A DNA stretch of 64,000 nucleotides, taken from positions 58,202,672-58,266,671 of the forward strand of contig JAQMRL010000003.1 of assembly GCA_035578175.1 (NCBI GenBank). The letters are read 5' to 3'. Shown piece by piece: positions 50,701 to 58,724 of the stretch; positions within the stretch are counted from its first letter, which is position 1, and every line of letters starts with the position of its first letter. Source of the DNA: Catonia carolina. Its lineage: Eukaryota; Arthropoda; Insecta; Hemiptera; Achilidae. The translations under genes were made by a program, and so were the position numbers. The notes below the pieces were generated by a model that worked only from the letters and a program-made list of their open reading frames with translations, was not told where the DNA came from and made no database searches.

Positions 50701-51552
50701 TAATGAAAACAATCTGGTAAACAGGGTCACTGATATCATAGAAGTAGACAATGTACATTAATAATTTTATTATTAATTTTAAGGAAAATGACTTGGTTAT
50801 AGAAACTATTTACTTATAATTGATCAAAAGCATCAAACAAAAGACTTTTCTAAAACAAAAATGAGATATTAACAGAGTTAATAATACATCTCTTGCACGC
50901 AGCTGAAATTTTTGTCAATATCAATTCTAAACACACTTGAAAAATACAAAAGAATGAACAGCACAACTTTCAAAAACGTATTAGGCTCAAGGAAGCAGAA
51001 GAAACCTGTAAGTTAAAAACCAACAAAGAGATCAGAAAATATTTGAAGGCTTTCAGACACAAAAGACGTGCTTCTTTGGGCACCTGCATAGAATGAACGA
51101 TATCAGACTAATCAAAAGACTTTACAGTCTTAAGAAACAAAAGTACAATGGTTCATAAAACCTAAAAAAAATTAATAACAATACATAAATCGTAAAACCT
51201 TTAAAAATAGGGCAACAGAGTTTAGAGGATTTTCAGAATATTAAGCTCAATAAATGGACAAAAGAATGAAAAAAGAATCCACTGAAAATGATGGTCCTCT
51301 ACGGGCTAACGAAAATCCAGTCGGCAGTTGAATTCTAAAACGTGATCTCTAACGTCATGAATTAAAAAGAAATAGTTAATGTCACATTGTGTTTATAAAA
51401 AGTAATTATATACTTACCGAAATCAATAGTGTTGTTTACATCTTGAACTTTAGGGGGTGCAACAGTAAGTGGTACTCCATTCTCTAAGCTGTCTCCAATT
51501 TTGGTCTCATTAGGGTGCTGGATGTCATACAGGAATTCCGGGATGATTGGTA
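31066..51552 (-). CDS. VMAT: Vesicular monoamine transporter, 11 coding exons, first exon not found
   Basis: Gene-level entry; exons in transcript order are 51552-51418, 50579-50429, 46172-46114, 44297-44214, 43502-43320, 41887-41786, 40368-40194, 39046-38995, 37362-37179, 36034-35901 and 31134-31066. All junctions have GT/AG sites and keep frame, giving about 441 residues; family members are near 500, so roughly the first 45-60 residues, including TM1, are missing. Proton-coupled antiporter of the major facilitator superfamily (SLC18) that loads dopamine, serotonin, histamine or octopamine into synaptic vesicles. Key residues seen: the TM2 lysine in FASKAFVQL, the Glu of [11 protein letters not shown], the TM10 Asp of GMVDSSMMP and the TM11 Asp of [20 protein letters not shown] and the TM10-11 block mark a monoamine rather than an acetylcholine carrier. 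The luminal loop after TM1 has three N-glycosylation sequons (NET, NNT, NTT). The C-terminus is short and acidic. The first exon (TM1 with LLDN-type motif) was not seen up to 64000. Confidence 0.92.
31268..31617 (-). repeat. MITE-like element (family M2), short copy
   Basis: Bounded by GGTGGCAATTTTTAAAAAAT (from about 31318) and its inverse near 31600 (AAAATTTTAAAAATTACCAC), with the outer flank CCCTTTCATGAGACGACG shared with the other copy. The inside (GATAGCAACAAACAGTTTTC, CACACCCAGATGTCAGAAAC on the minus strand) matches the element at 62216-62870. Non-coding. In the VMAT last intron, left of exon 35901. Confidence 0.7.
31790..32035 (+). repeat. LINE tail fragment
   Basis: Broken frames end in [20 protein letters not shown], which matches the SERMKRIWEER-type end of insect LINE proteins, preceded by stretches rich in Lys, Arg and Glu. 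Confidence 0.5.
32850..33150 (-). repeat. SINE, family D, inverted copy
   Basis: Reverse complement of the element at 27487: shares GGTTGGGGTTCAATCAACCA, TCTCAGGAATGGTCAGCCTG and the head with CAGCTGATG and TTTAAATCCTAGTAAAGGTA. Inserted in the last VMAT intron next to the mariner at 33249. Confidence 0.7.
33249..34574 (+). mobile_element. Mariner transposon with disrupted transposase (1326 bp)
   Basis: Flanked by TA at 33247-33248 and 34575-34576. The ends CGAGGGGGTACCCAAAAGTA and, from the right, CGAGGGGGTACCCAAAAGAA are nearly identical inverted repeats continuing into CCGGAA. It lies in the last VMAT intron, opposite in orientation to the gene. Confidence 0.93.
33442..34472 (+). pseudogene. 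Mariner transposase with a stop and a frameshift
   Basis: The start ATG at 33442 opens [23 protein letters not shown] at 33538-33540 breaks codon 33, where relatives have a Tyr codon. The frame reopens with the HTH ([22 protein letters not shown]) and runs to ITGDESW with the first catalytic Asp; near 33928 one base shift moves it to another frame, where [23 protein letters not shown] and [14 protein letters not shown] follow to the stop at 34472. The last two Asp are 34 residues apart (D,D34D). Two breaks only: an inactivated but recent copy. It is related to the copy at 2028 (shared GYD-ETK and PRPKK blocks) but not the same subfamily. Confidence 0.9.
35265..35345 (-). repeat. SINE fragment, family C
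   Basis: The minus strand reads GGTTGGGCTGTTTGTAGTGG, TCAATGCAATTGGCTTTTAA, then GTTCAATGCCCAGTCAGGTC and TGGCATTTTTTTATCG, parallel to the copy at 4490. Confidence 0.6.
35901..36034 (-). CDS. VMAT: VMAT exon, TM12
   Basis: Acceptor GAATTTAG, donor GTAAGT; 134 bases. Reads [20 protein letters not shown], then [20 protein letters not shown], the last membrane segment and the start of the cytoplasmic tail. Confidence 0.9.
36400..37100. other. Unassigned stretch in VMAT intron
   Basis: A 64-codon plus-strand frame at 36782-36976 and Lys/Arg/Glu-rich text after it look a little like a decayed LINE tail, but no motif decides it. GTGCTTCAGCTAAGC recurs twice near 36600-36635. Confidence 0.25.
37179..37362 (-). 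CDS. VMAT: VMAT exon, TM10-TM11
   Basis: Acceptor TTATTACAG, donor GTAAGC. Reads [20 protein letters not shown], then [19 protein letters not shown]. Both acidic residues needed for proton coupling and substrate binding in VMAT2 are present. Confidence 0.93.
38027..38937 (-). mobile_element. Internally deleted mariner (911 bp)
   Basis: The ends TGAGGTTTGGCCAAATAAAA and, from the right, AGAGGTTTGGCTAAAAAACA abut TA at 38025-38026 and 38938-38939. The minus strand has a HTH part ([26 protein letters not shown] near 38565-38660), then jumps to a [11 protein letters not shown] stretch and a C-terminal part ([20 protein letters not shown]). Most of the core, including the first catalytic Asp, is deleted, and there is a frame break near 38370. 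Confidence 0.88.
38995..39046 (-). CDS. VMAT: VMAT exon, TM9
   Basis: Acceptor TGTTTTAG, donor GTAAGT; 52 bases. Reads [17 protein letters not shown], matching WLCALLGMIIVGVSILC. The first base completes the Arg codon split from the previous exon. Confidence 0.87.
40194..40368 (-). CDS. VMAT: VMAT exon, TM7-TM8
   Basis: Acceptor ATTTTAG, donor GTACAA (weak). Reads [20 protein letters not shown], then [13 protein letters not shown], hallmark monoamine-transporter sequence including the TM7 glutamate. Confidence 0.93.
40800..41520. other. Unassigned moderately GC-richer stretch in VMAT intron
   Basis: Includes CTCAGCCTTTCGGCTGATGA (41000) with a small palindrome and GCATGGTGTGTTCTTTCTGC. No frame or repeat assignment could be supported. 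Confidence 0.2.
41786..41887 (-). CDS. VMAT: VMAT exon, central cytoplasmic loop
   Basis: The acceptor AAAG before 41887 was chosen because it restores frame as LLQLMLLQP, like AIQLFVLQP in VMAT2; the nearer TTACAG would break the frame. Ends [11 protein letters not shown] with donor GTAAGT. Confidence 0.85.
42178..42336 (-). repeat. MITE-like repeat, copy 2
   Basis: Reverse complement of the element at 21316-21508 over most of its length, with the same palindrome and the GCATGCTCAGTGACATCATT core on the minus strand. Confidence 0.65.
42780..43135 (-). pseudogene. Tigger/pogo-like DDE transposase relic
   Basis: The minus strand reads [20 protein letters not shown], then LLD, a stop where relatives have Asn, [20 protein letters not shown] and LPPPNVTR. 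This is the region around the second catalytic Asp (LLLDNAPSHP) and the FLPPNVT motif of Tigger and Jerky transposases. Later sequence ([14 protein letters not shown]) is broken. No terminal repeats identified. Confidence 0.7.
43320..43502 (-). CDS. VMAT: VMAT exon, TM5-TM6
   Basis: Acceptor TTTTATAG, donor GTAAGT; 183 bases. Reads [20 protein letters not shown], then [18 protein letters not shown] and [14 protein letters not shown], very close to VMAT2. Confidence 0.93.
44214..44297 (-). CDS. VMAT: VMAT exon, TM4
   Basis: Acceptor TTTTTACAG, donor GTTTGT; 84 bases. Reads [20 protein letters not shown] and then SSCSSVS, the conserved [10 protein letters not shown] block of SLC18 transporters. 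Confidence 0.9.
44642..45140. repeat. Tandem duplication of about 250 bp
   Basis: Unit 1 (44642-44894) and unit 2 (44895-45140) share nearly all sequence, including TTTATGCATGCA, GTTTTCAGATTTGGACTATA, GACCTTTGGGCGCATGCGTA, GGGACATTAATTCATCTGAT and CCAGATCCTAACCAGGAAT. Small indels (an extra GGTAAAG in unit 1) account for the length difference. CCTAACCAGGAATCAAACTT resembles a degenerate tRNA B box, so a SINE may be part of the unit. Confidence 0.85.
46114..46172 (-). CDS. VMAT: VMAT exon, TM3
   Basis: Acceptor TTTTTTCAG, donor GTAAGT; 59 bases. Reads [19 protein letters not shown], matching IGYPIPIFAGFCIMFVSTI of VMAT2. Too short to stand out as an ORF but phase-compatible on both sides. Confidence 0.88.
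46530..46715 (+). repeat. Right-end fragment of repeat R1
   Basis: CTGTTCTTGAATATTTTGTT, CACACACAGACCAATTGC and GACATGAAATCAATACTTTC match the right part of 24676-25572, and the copy ends in a perfect GCAAGAGAAAGT at 46704-46715. The left part is absent. Confidence 0.8.
47598..48329 (-). repeat. Copy of repeat R1, inverted, with (TG)n
   Basis: Starts with a perfect ACTTTCTCTTGC (47598-47609) and ends near 48317-48328 with a degenerate GTAAGAAAAAGT. A (TG) run and CGCGCG at about 47726-47761 occupy the place of the (CA) run in the copy at 24676. ATTTAGCATCATTCACTCAT and CAACTTTTATTTCAAGCAG match the family on the other strand. Confidence 0.8.
48164..48208. repeat. Short tandem array of a 10-base unit
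   Basis: About four to five units of AGCAATTTAA/AGCAATTTGA in a row inside the R1 copy. Confidence 0.75.
49228..50395 (-). repeat. Copy of repeat R1 interrupted by a SINE
   Basis: Starts ACTTTCCCTTGC (49228-49239) and follows the family through AGCGATTGGACTGTGTACGC and TTTTCATCAAATTCAGTCAA. The CAACAAGGCTTAGTTTA module occurs twice, at about 49684-49700 and 50163-50180, either side of a SINE-bearing stretch. The right terminus is lost or decayed close to VMAT exon 50429. Confidence 0.7.
49780..49965 (-). repeat. SINE, family C, nested in R1
   Basis: The minus strand has GCCAGGGTCCTGGGTTCGAT, TCCCGATCAGGTCTGGCATT (good B box), then TTTCCATCACTCATTTTC and a tail with GCATTAGCAGAGATTGCAAA. The A box half is missing or merged with flanking DNA. 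Confidence 0.6.
50429..50579 (-). CDS. VMAT: VMAT exon, loop end and TM2
   Basis: Acceptor TTTTATAG, donor GTAATT. Reads [19 protein letters not shown], then [20 protein letters not shown] with the TM2 lysine essential in mammalian VMAT2. Confidence 0.9.
50960..51360 (+). repeat. Decayed LINE fragment in VMAT intron
   Basis: Broken frames read [38 protein letters not shown], the ITDTIRKRR--FYGHIYRM-like region of insect LINEs also seen near 7250. No tail seen. Confidence 0.5.
51418..51552 (-). CDS. VMAT: VMAT exon, end of TM1 and luminal loop
   Basis: Acceptor ATATTTCAG, donor GTAAGT, phase 1 in and 1 out. Begins [14 protein letters not shown], the conserved end of TM1, then the loop with NET and NNT sequons. 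The phase-1 start requires an upstream exon ending in G. Confidence 0.88.
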
Positions 51553-51699
51553 CTGAAATATATTAAACAAAATAAAATATAATATATAAATTTGACACTA
51601 ACATCATTGTATTACTTTAAAGTAAAAACAAATATTACGAATATAACTATTATAAATATAACTAAATTTTTTTCAAAGATGTTAAAGTAATTAAGTTTG

Positions 51700-52640
51700 G
51701 TCCTCTTTGCATGGCGACAATGAGTAGTGTTCAAAAACGTTAATGACTTGGAGGCCTATAAAGGGCCGTTTGGCTTTTGTTCTGTTGGGGCAACCCTTTT
51801 CTAGCATCAGAATAGCGTGTGGCTGCACTGATGATTGCTGAGGGGATGGAGGTGGCCTCGTCGTCCAGCGGAATTATTATCTTCTCCCGTGGACTCATCG
51901 ATCTGTTTTCGTTGAAGTCTGCGAGCCGAAACACACGCGTAGGCCGATCGCACTCGTTTTCATAGTAATTGAGCTATAATGAAATCACGCGAATGTGAGC
52001 TGTCCCGCAATTGCGGACTGTTAGAATTGTTACTTTACCCGATTTATTACATTAGTCAAGGTCGTTTACCAGGGCTGAATTAATTGCAACTCCGGTCAAC
52101 CATCGTTGCTGCACCTTAAATTATCAATCATGTATAAAAGAAGTCCAGTTCTATAAATTTCCTTATGTTTTTGATTCGTTGATATTTCACCCCGTAAGTA
52201 GGCTTCTACTAACAACCACCTTCTGTTTGGTTATCATTTTCGTAATTTTTAAATGCGTTCAGGAAAAATAAACAAATAAGAATGAAACTTAACAACCATT
52301 AGATTACCTATAACAAGAGAGTTCAGTTTAACATTTAAAAATTAATAATTAAATGCTGTGAAATAAAGAAGAAAACCAATATCGCGGTGATATTTTTATC
52401 GCTTAATCCCCACACAGCAATAGTAGCGTATCGTGAAGAAGGCGGTACTTCCTTTTATTCGTTGGATCGAGTCGAAGGTGATCCCTGATAAGTGCAAATA
52501 ATGCCTTTTGATAAGATGATGCTATATCCGTAACTATTTTATTTCCCCCGGCAGGTAGCAGCAGTAGCCTATATATTTTCCCGCATGATGGTACGGCCAA
52601 CCGCCCGGAATTTCAGTGCTTTAAAAGAAGATGCGATAGG
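51700..52640. other. CpG-richer region upstream of VMAT exon 51418
   Basis: Two patches (about 51740-51960 and 52400-52620) have much more G+C and CpG than their surroundings, and each holds a 60-odd codon minus-strand frame (51934-51740 and 52600-52403) with no recognised motif, no TM segment and no clear splice sites. They could be 5' regulatory DNA or pieces of an unrecognised element. The first VMAT coding exon was not found here. Confidence 0.35.
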
Positions 52641-52675
52641 ACATTATAGTGGAATTTTTATTATTGGAAAAAAAT

Positions 52676-52790
52676 CACTTGTGGTGTAGTGGTTAACGCA
52701 ACTGTCTTCTATTTCGGGTTACCGGGTTCGATTCCCGGTTACGTCCGGCATTTTTTTTTCATCAGTATATCACCTCTTATTACCCTATCT
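52676..52790 (+). repeat. SINE with good tRNA-like head
   Basis: GTGGTGTAGTGGTTAACGCA (A box) and CCGGGTTCGATTCCCGGTTA (B box) have the spacing of a tRNA promoter; then GTCCGGCATTTTTTTTTCAT and TATTACCC, the tail words of family C. The tail and lack of a clean acceptor stem argue for a SINE, not a working tRNA gene. Confidence 0.65.
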
Positions 52791-54179
52791 TCCTGCTCCC
52801 AAGCCAAGTCTTATGCAGGCATCATTTTACTTAATCAAAAAATTAAGTTGGTTTAAAATTAATCTAATTAAATTTCGATATTGAATTATTTTTCTTCTAT
52901 AAATATTTTTGTTTATTAAGTATTCTCTTATACAAACTCAGTCCCGACTTTAGATTCGTATAGGCTAGTCTACATATTTGCGCAAATATAGGTCTATATG
53001 TTTTATACCTAGTAATGAACAGTTGACGCAACCAAATTCAACTAGCAACTAAATTTGAACTGAAATTTAGTAATATGACCAGCAATCGTTGAATCTGATT
53101 GAAACAGAGTACAGTAATACAGGAACAGTAATTAAGGATAGCAAACCAATATGCTATATCTATTACTCAAACTGTAATTATTACATGCCTCCAATTACCA
53201 CATGCCCGAAACCCAAACTAAGTGTTATTAGTACGTTTATCAACAAACAATAGAATCATCGATTATTTGTTCGGTAACACATAAAATCATAATTTAGAGA
53301 TAAAATTAATTTCAAGTCAATAAATGATTACATGAATGCGGTTTACCTTTACTGTGTATAATAAAATCTGTTTGCAACTTATACTGTTATTTGTATGAAA
53401 ATAACCACATTGTTTAATACCGGTATTCGTGCCAGAAACAGAGATGAAAATAAAATTAAAAATACTGTATCCATGTGAACATAATTTACTGGTATTCAGG
53501 TAAATGATTAAAATGATAAATCTTATGGAAATAGAATGTAAAAGTAATTATCTTTTAATTTATTTATTCATCAGTTCTTTTATCATGCTTAGGAAGTGGC
53601 TAATTGTATTGTAGGATACGAAACTCCCGGTTAAACAAAACCGGGAAAATCCAAACCCAAGTTATCCAGAAAATACATTTTCAGCACAAATTCAAGTGAT
53701 TTTGAAATACTGTAACTTAAGGTTTTAGTTTTCAAAATAAAAATATTAATTAACTTTAAAGTTTTATTAAACTTTTAACTATCCTTTTAAGATTGAACAG
53801 ACAAAATTGTTCATAACGAATAAAATAAATTTCAAATTACTACTAAAATAACAATCAAATTTACGCTTATTCCTAAATTAAACGAATGCTAATAAAACTT
53901 AAAAAGAAAATTTAATCACGGTTAAACAACTGTCACACGTTCATTCCATCTACTCACAGGCAAACGAAAAATTGCGTTTTTCTCCAAATTAACGGAAAAT
54001 CGGAAATCGTAATGACCCAACAAGAAACCTTTTATCATCTGCAGTAACTAGAAAAATAACATGATACAGGCTCATGTGCAGCGTGCACATGCAGAGAGGA
54101 TATAATAAACTAGAGGATAGCTAGAGGATAGCTGGCTCATCACATGCTGATGAAGAATACAAAAGTCCAAAATGCAACA
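52791..54179. other. AT-rich stretch without recognised features
   Basis: No frame over 60 codons and no repeat recognised. If the VMAT first exon lies beyond the window, this is part of its first intron. Confidence 0.3.
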
Positions 54180-54186
54180 ATAACCC

Positions 54187-54376
54187 TGGCCGCCTCTATA
54201 GCGTAGTGGTAGCGCGCTAGCCTACAATGCGGAGGTTCTGTTTTCGATTCCTGGCTAGTGTGAAAATTTTAACACATTAAAATCCACCGTTACAGTACCA
54301 AAACCTACAGTAGTCGCTAATGACCAAGCTGTAGATGCGACTTTAAATAAATATAAACTAAAAAAAAAAAAAAAAA
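54187..54376 (+). repeat. SINE, family B, with poly(A)
   Basis: The head GGCCGCCTCTATAGCGTAGT, then GGTAGCGCGCTAGCC (A box) and GTTTTCGATTCCTGGCTAGT (B box), body CAGTAGTCGCTAATGACCAA, and a long A-run at about 54359-54376. ACAATAA occurs on both sides and may be the target duplication. The same family occurs at 55323. Confidence 0.8.
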
Positions 54377-55322
54377 CAATAAGTCTTCAATGGCGTAGCG
54401 TGCGAAGCGAAGTGAGTAGGGGTGGTTAATATTCGTAACGATGTGAAACTGCACTACATAGTTACTGAGTAAATTGGAAAAAAATACAAATAAACGCAAT
54501 CAATACAAAAAACACACCTAAATATTTACTAAGTAAATTAAATAACTGCATATGGAACAAAATTATATATTTTTTCAAACATCATAAAGACAAACTGAAT
54601 ATTCCATATAAGAAAAAAAAGTATACATAAAGAACATAACACGCCGAACCCAATGTGAATCACTTTCCATTTAAGTTCTAAAATAAGAAACAGGAATGGT
54701 TCTTTTAAAGGAGAGAGGTCTATATCTATCCAGAACAAATCTCACAAGCACTGTAAGATAAAGAGCTACAGATTCAATAAAAGGTTTTTTAACACAAAAC
54801 GTACGAGTTTTTGCATTTACTGAACATCTGCTACATTCTACAGTCCATCCTTATTTTGTCCAGCAGAATTGTACAAAACAGTGTAGTTAAACTGAAATGC
54901 AATTCTTGATTACAACACTCATGTTCCATTCTTTTTTAATAAAAAGTATTTATAAAAATGGTTTTTTAAAATCACTGGAGTAATAAAATAAATAAAATAA
55001 ATTCATAATCGAGAAAATTTAATACAAATTAGTTTTTAGGATCCGAGCCCAAAGTACGGAATCGTATATTTTTAACAATTCAGTAACGCATCACTGGAAC
55101 ATATCAGGTTACCGTTGGCCCCAAACTCTAAAAGGTATCAAAATAAAAATCGAAGGAGGTTAAATTTCAAAGAGAATAAAATTCAACAAAAATTTTAATA
55201 GCAACCTAACATTTGAATTATAAAGATGATTTACGTTTGTAAAACGGTAAAAATGGCGTCGAGGAAATACGATAATAACAAACTGATTGGAGTTCTTACC
55301 CCAACCATTTAAAAAGAACTCA

Positions 55323-55497
55323 CGGCCGCCTCCGTAGCATAGTGGTTAGCGCGTTGGCCTGCCACGCGGAGGTCCCGGTAATCGATTCCCGGCCAAAGTA
55401 TGGAAATTTTCACGTGTCAAATCCCACAGTAAATGTTACATAATCCACCGTAGTCACTAATGACCAAGCATTAAAATTGATATGAATAAACAAATTA
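55323..55497 (+). repeat. SINE, family B, with target duplication
   Basis: The head CGGCCGCCTCCGTAGCATAG, then TGGTTAGCGCGTTGG (A box) and GGTAATCGATTCCCGGCC (B box), body CCGTAGTCACTAATGACCAA, A-rich end. AAAAAGAACTCA to the left and AAAAAGGAACTCA to the right fit a target duplication with one indel. Confidence 0.85.
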
Positions 55498-56039
55498 AAA
55501 AAAGGAACTCAATTAAAACATCTGTTTACCCCCACTCTCGACCACGCCTCATGCACGCGCTTACATATATCCTATCCTGTGATTGGTTTATCTTGCGTAC
55601 CTACCGACCTACCATTTTAAGTGACCGCCATTTTATTTTCTTCAACAAATTGAACTGTTTCAACGTCTTGTCGATGATACTATTCACTCTCAAAATATCT
55701 TTCTCCTATAATCTATTTTAATAATCTAGTTTTATAATCTATTTTAAAATAATATTTTTTTACAAATTTTTTAAGAATCAAAGAAATGGGTTAAAAATGT
55801 CGAAAGGATTCCTAGAGACAGGATTCTTTTGAAGGCTTTCCAAGACCGCCCGTAAGGTAGAAATTTAGAAAGTAGTAGGCCTATAAGAAAAAAAATTATG
55901 AAGCTAAAACATTCACATTACTTAACCAATAAATTATTTAATCAGAAGATTAATACATATATACTTTTCAATTGTTATTACTCCGATAAGTATTATAGGC
56001 TTAATTTACAACAGTTTTGAAATACATTGGCCAACGCGG

Positions 56040-56869
56040 TTTTTATAAACCCCGACGGAAAAAGACGGTTGTTATAAGTTGAACGTGTGTATTTGTCTGT
56101 GGCATCGTAGCTCCCAAACGGATAAACCGATTTTGATTTCGTTCTTCTTGTTTGAAAGGTGACTAGATCAAGAGTGTTCTTAAATACAAAAACAAAACAA
56201 ACTAAAAAAATCACTAATTTCCGCTAAACTAAGAGTTGTAGGCTACAAAAACAAAACGTTTGAAATGAAAGTTGTAGATTTTTAAAGGTTCTGCAAATTT
56301 TATTATTTACATTTTTGCTCTGAAATCCATATTAAGGCTGCGATCTTAAAAAAAACCATTACTGATTTGTATCTGTCTGTGGCATCGTAGGTCCCTAACG
56401 GATGAACTGATCGTGAGTGTTCTTAGCTATGATTCATCAAAATCGGTTAACCAGAAGTAATAATTTATTTAATTCAATTTATTAATAAATTAAACGTAGT
56501 TTACTTAATTTATTTAATTGCAAGTTTTTGCAATTTTCTTAAAAACGGCTCCTACGATGTTTTTAAAAGTAGCTTTTTTACTAAATTTGTTATGCAAACT
56601 AAAACTTCAATGCTTACACGATAGGGTATGCGCCATGTCTGCTGAAATTCTTGAGGGGTCTGTGCTCCCGTTGAACTTTTTTTAAGACTGCGGCCTAATA
56701 TGCATTGTAGGGCAAAAATGTATTCTATAGGCTACTCAGAGTTGCAGAACATTACAAAATCTACGATGTTTATGCCAAACATTTTGTTTGTATACCGTAG
56801 TTTAGCGGCAATTAGTGGGTTTCTGTGTTCTTTTTCTTGAAAATTTGTAAAAAGTCTACTAGTATGTTT
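56040..56869 (-). repeat. Composite R1-related copy
   Basis: R1 modules (CCGCTAAACTAAGAGTTG, GAAATGAAAGTTGTAG, TTTGCAATTTTCTTAAAAAC, ATGCGCCATGTCTGCTGAAA) occur with a stretch present twice, GTATTTGTCTGTGGCATCGT (56091 and 56371), about 280 bases apart. The 12-base termini were not found, so it is a rearranged or truncated copy. Confidence 0.6.
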
Positions 56870-57145
56870 AAAGAGTATGAAATAAAAATCAAATTTAAAA
56901 TTACAAAAAAAACCGTCAAAAAACCCTTTAAAAAGTACAAGAAAAATATGTATTGGCCCTTCAGTTCTTTAGAACTGATTACGTCGCGTCGGGGTACCGC
57001 TAAGTAATAGAACTAAGTTCTATTCTGTTATTTAGCGGTCCTCTGCCGCGACATCAATTCTAAAGGGCCAATACATATTTTCTTTTAGTTTTTAAGGTTT
57101 TTTATCGGGTTTTTTTTTAATTTAATTTTTATAATGCATCTTGTA
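56870..57145. repeat. Long imperfect palindrome (foldback)
   Basis: The arms meet near 57012. The left arm has AAATATGTATTGGCCCTT, AGAACTGATTACGTCGCG and GGTACCGCTAAGTAATAGAA; the right arm carries their inverse, with AATAACAGAATAGAACTTAG, GAGGACCGCTAAATAACAGA and GGGCCAATACATATTTTC. The arms match for about 105 bases each with several differences and may extend, weakly, to 56870 and 57145. A transcript would fold into a long hairpin. Confidence 0.85.
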
Positions 57146-58311
57146 TTTACTTTGCTCTTCGAATTTATTACTGATATACGAAAGAAACGAATTTCATTGC
57201 AGATATAAAAATAATAAATCTTGATGTAATATAGATATCAGTCCTTAGTCAATCATGTCTCCCTAAGAAGATATTTTAACCTTTTTCCAACAATGAACGA
57301 ATACGTTTTAATTAAACAATACCCAGTACGATCAAAGTATTAAGAATGATACCCGTACTGCTCTCTAACATAATCCGATTTCAAATATCTGTGTAATTAA
57401 AATGGTTGTTACATCACAAGGAAAATCAAACTAACTGAAATATATTACTCGAACAATATTATCGGGAACTATTGAAATAACGTAATTTTGATCATAAATA
57501 AAGAAAAAAACCTGCAAAATTTCAGTCTTAACATAAGGGTTCGTGAATCTTTTTATCTGTTCTGAGCGTAGAAAATGATTTATCAATACTGTTTTAAATT
57601 AAATGACATTCTTGGATGATCTATAAACATTTAGAAAACAAATAGGACTTGAACAATTAGAAAGACTGATGATTTTTGGATGTGAGCAAAGGTTATTAAA
57701 TTATTATATAGCCTAATAATTTAAGCCAAAGAGAGAAAAAATTTTTAATGGAAATTGGGAAACATTAGATCATTTTTCTCATTATAATTCACCAGAGAAC
57801 TGAATGTATTAATTTACAAGTGTAGAAAAATGCAATTTGATATTTAATAAAAATTAAACTGTTTCACGTTGAACAAAATAAAACTATGTGTAATTTAAAG
57901 CCACAGCGCAATAAAGTTTTTATTAAACTGTAGAGTGGAACAAAACAACAAAGGATGAATTAAAAATACTCCTTGTTTTATATTATTTTGTTTCTACACG
58001 AATTTTAAACGCAAAATATTTAAGCTTATTAACAAAGAAGTAATACCTACTGTAGTAAAATTATGTACAACGAACTCATCTTTTCAGAAAGCTTCATAAA
58101 ATGTTATGAAATAAACCCATTTTTATTCATGCTAAGAATATTATCTAATTATAAAAATTATAAATGCTTGTAAACCAATAATCAGTTGTATTATAAATAG
58201 GTTTATATTTTCTCAAAAATAATTTTGAAGAACAACAATACCACAATATTATGTAACAAATCCTATCGTGTAAGAATAGTTATAAAGCTAGAAAAATAGA
58301 CCAGCACAGAG
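57146..58311. other. AT-rich stretch without recognised features
   Basis: No repeat, RNA or frame with support was seen. Confidence 0.3.
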
Positions 58312-58314
58312 GAA

Positions 58315-58614
58315 CTAACTGGCAACGTAATTCACTGACGAGTCGACGGCTTCGCATTTATTTTCGGTCAATTTACACAAGATTTCGTAAGAAATTATCT
58401 CATCGTAGCAACGAACTTGTATGCAACCTATACCTACCATACCTTCCCGGAAATCCCCGAAGACGTCTACACCGACCATGGAGAAGGGACGTAATTTTGT
58501 AATAAGTAATTTCCCACAGTACACACAACAATGTAAACCGTTCACAGAAAATTTCCAGTTGGGGCCCACTGTTGAGTGGATCTCCCCTATAAATCTTAAA
58601 GTGCATTTTATCTC
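58315..58614 (-). other. Unassigned 100-codon open frame
   Basis: From a TGA just upstream of 58614 the minus strand is open to a stop at 58315. It is Cys-rich (NGLHCCVYCGKLL, then GIGCIQVRCYDEI and YEILCKLTENKCEAVD) and uses codons less AT-biased than the flanks. A second, overlapping frame begins with an ATG at 58606. No family was recognised. It may be an exon of an unknown gene, a piece of a mobile element or chance. No clear splice acceptor was fixed at its start. Confidence 0.35.
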
Positions 58615-58724
58615 ATTTCATAATCATCCCATTCACTCGTTTTTATGTATAGTTGTGAACTTTCTTAATAAAGTCAACAAAAAAAAGTTCGGTTAGGGAT
58701 AGGAAAATATTTAAACAGAACCAA

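Noticed and set aside
52676..52760. Possible tRNA gene
   Set aside because: A and B boxes are good but the arms do not close into a full tRNA and the tail matches SINE copies.
58315..58614. First coding exon of VMAT
   Set aside because: No membrane segment or LLDN-type motif, and it ends in a stop codon, not a phase-1 donor.
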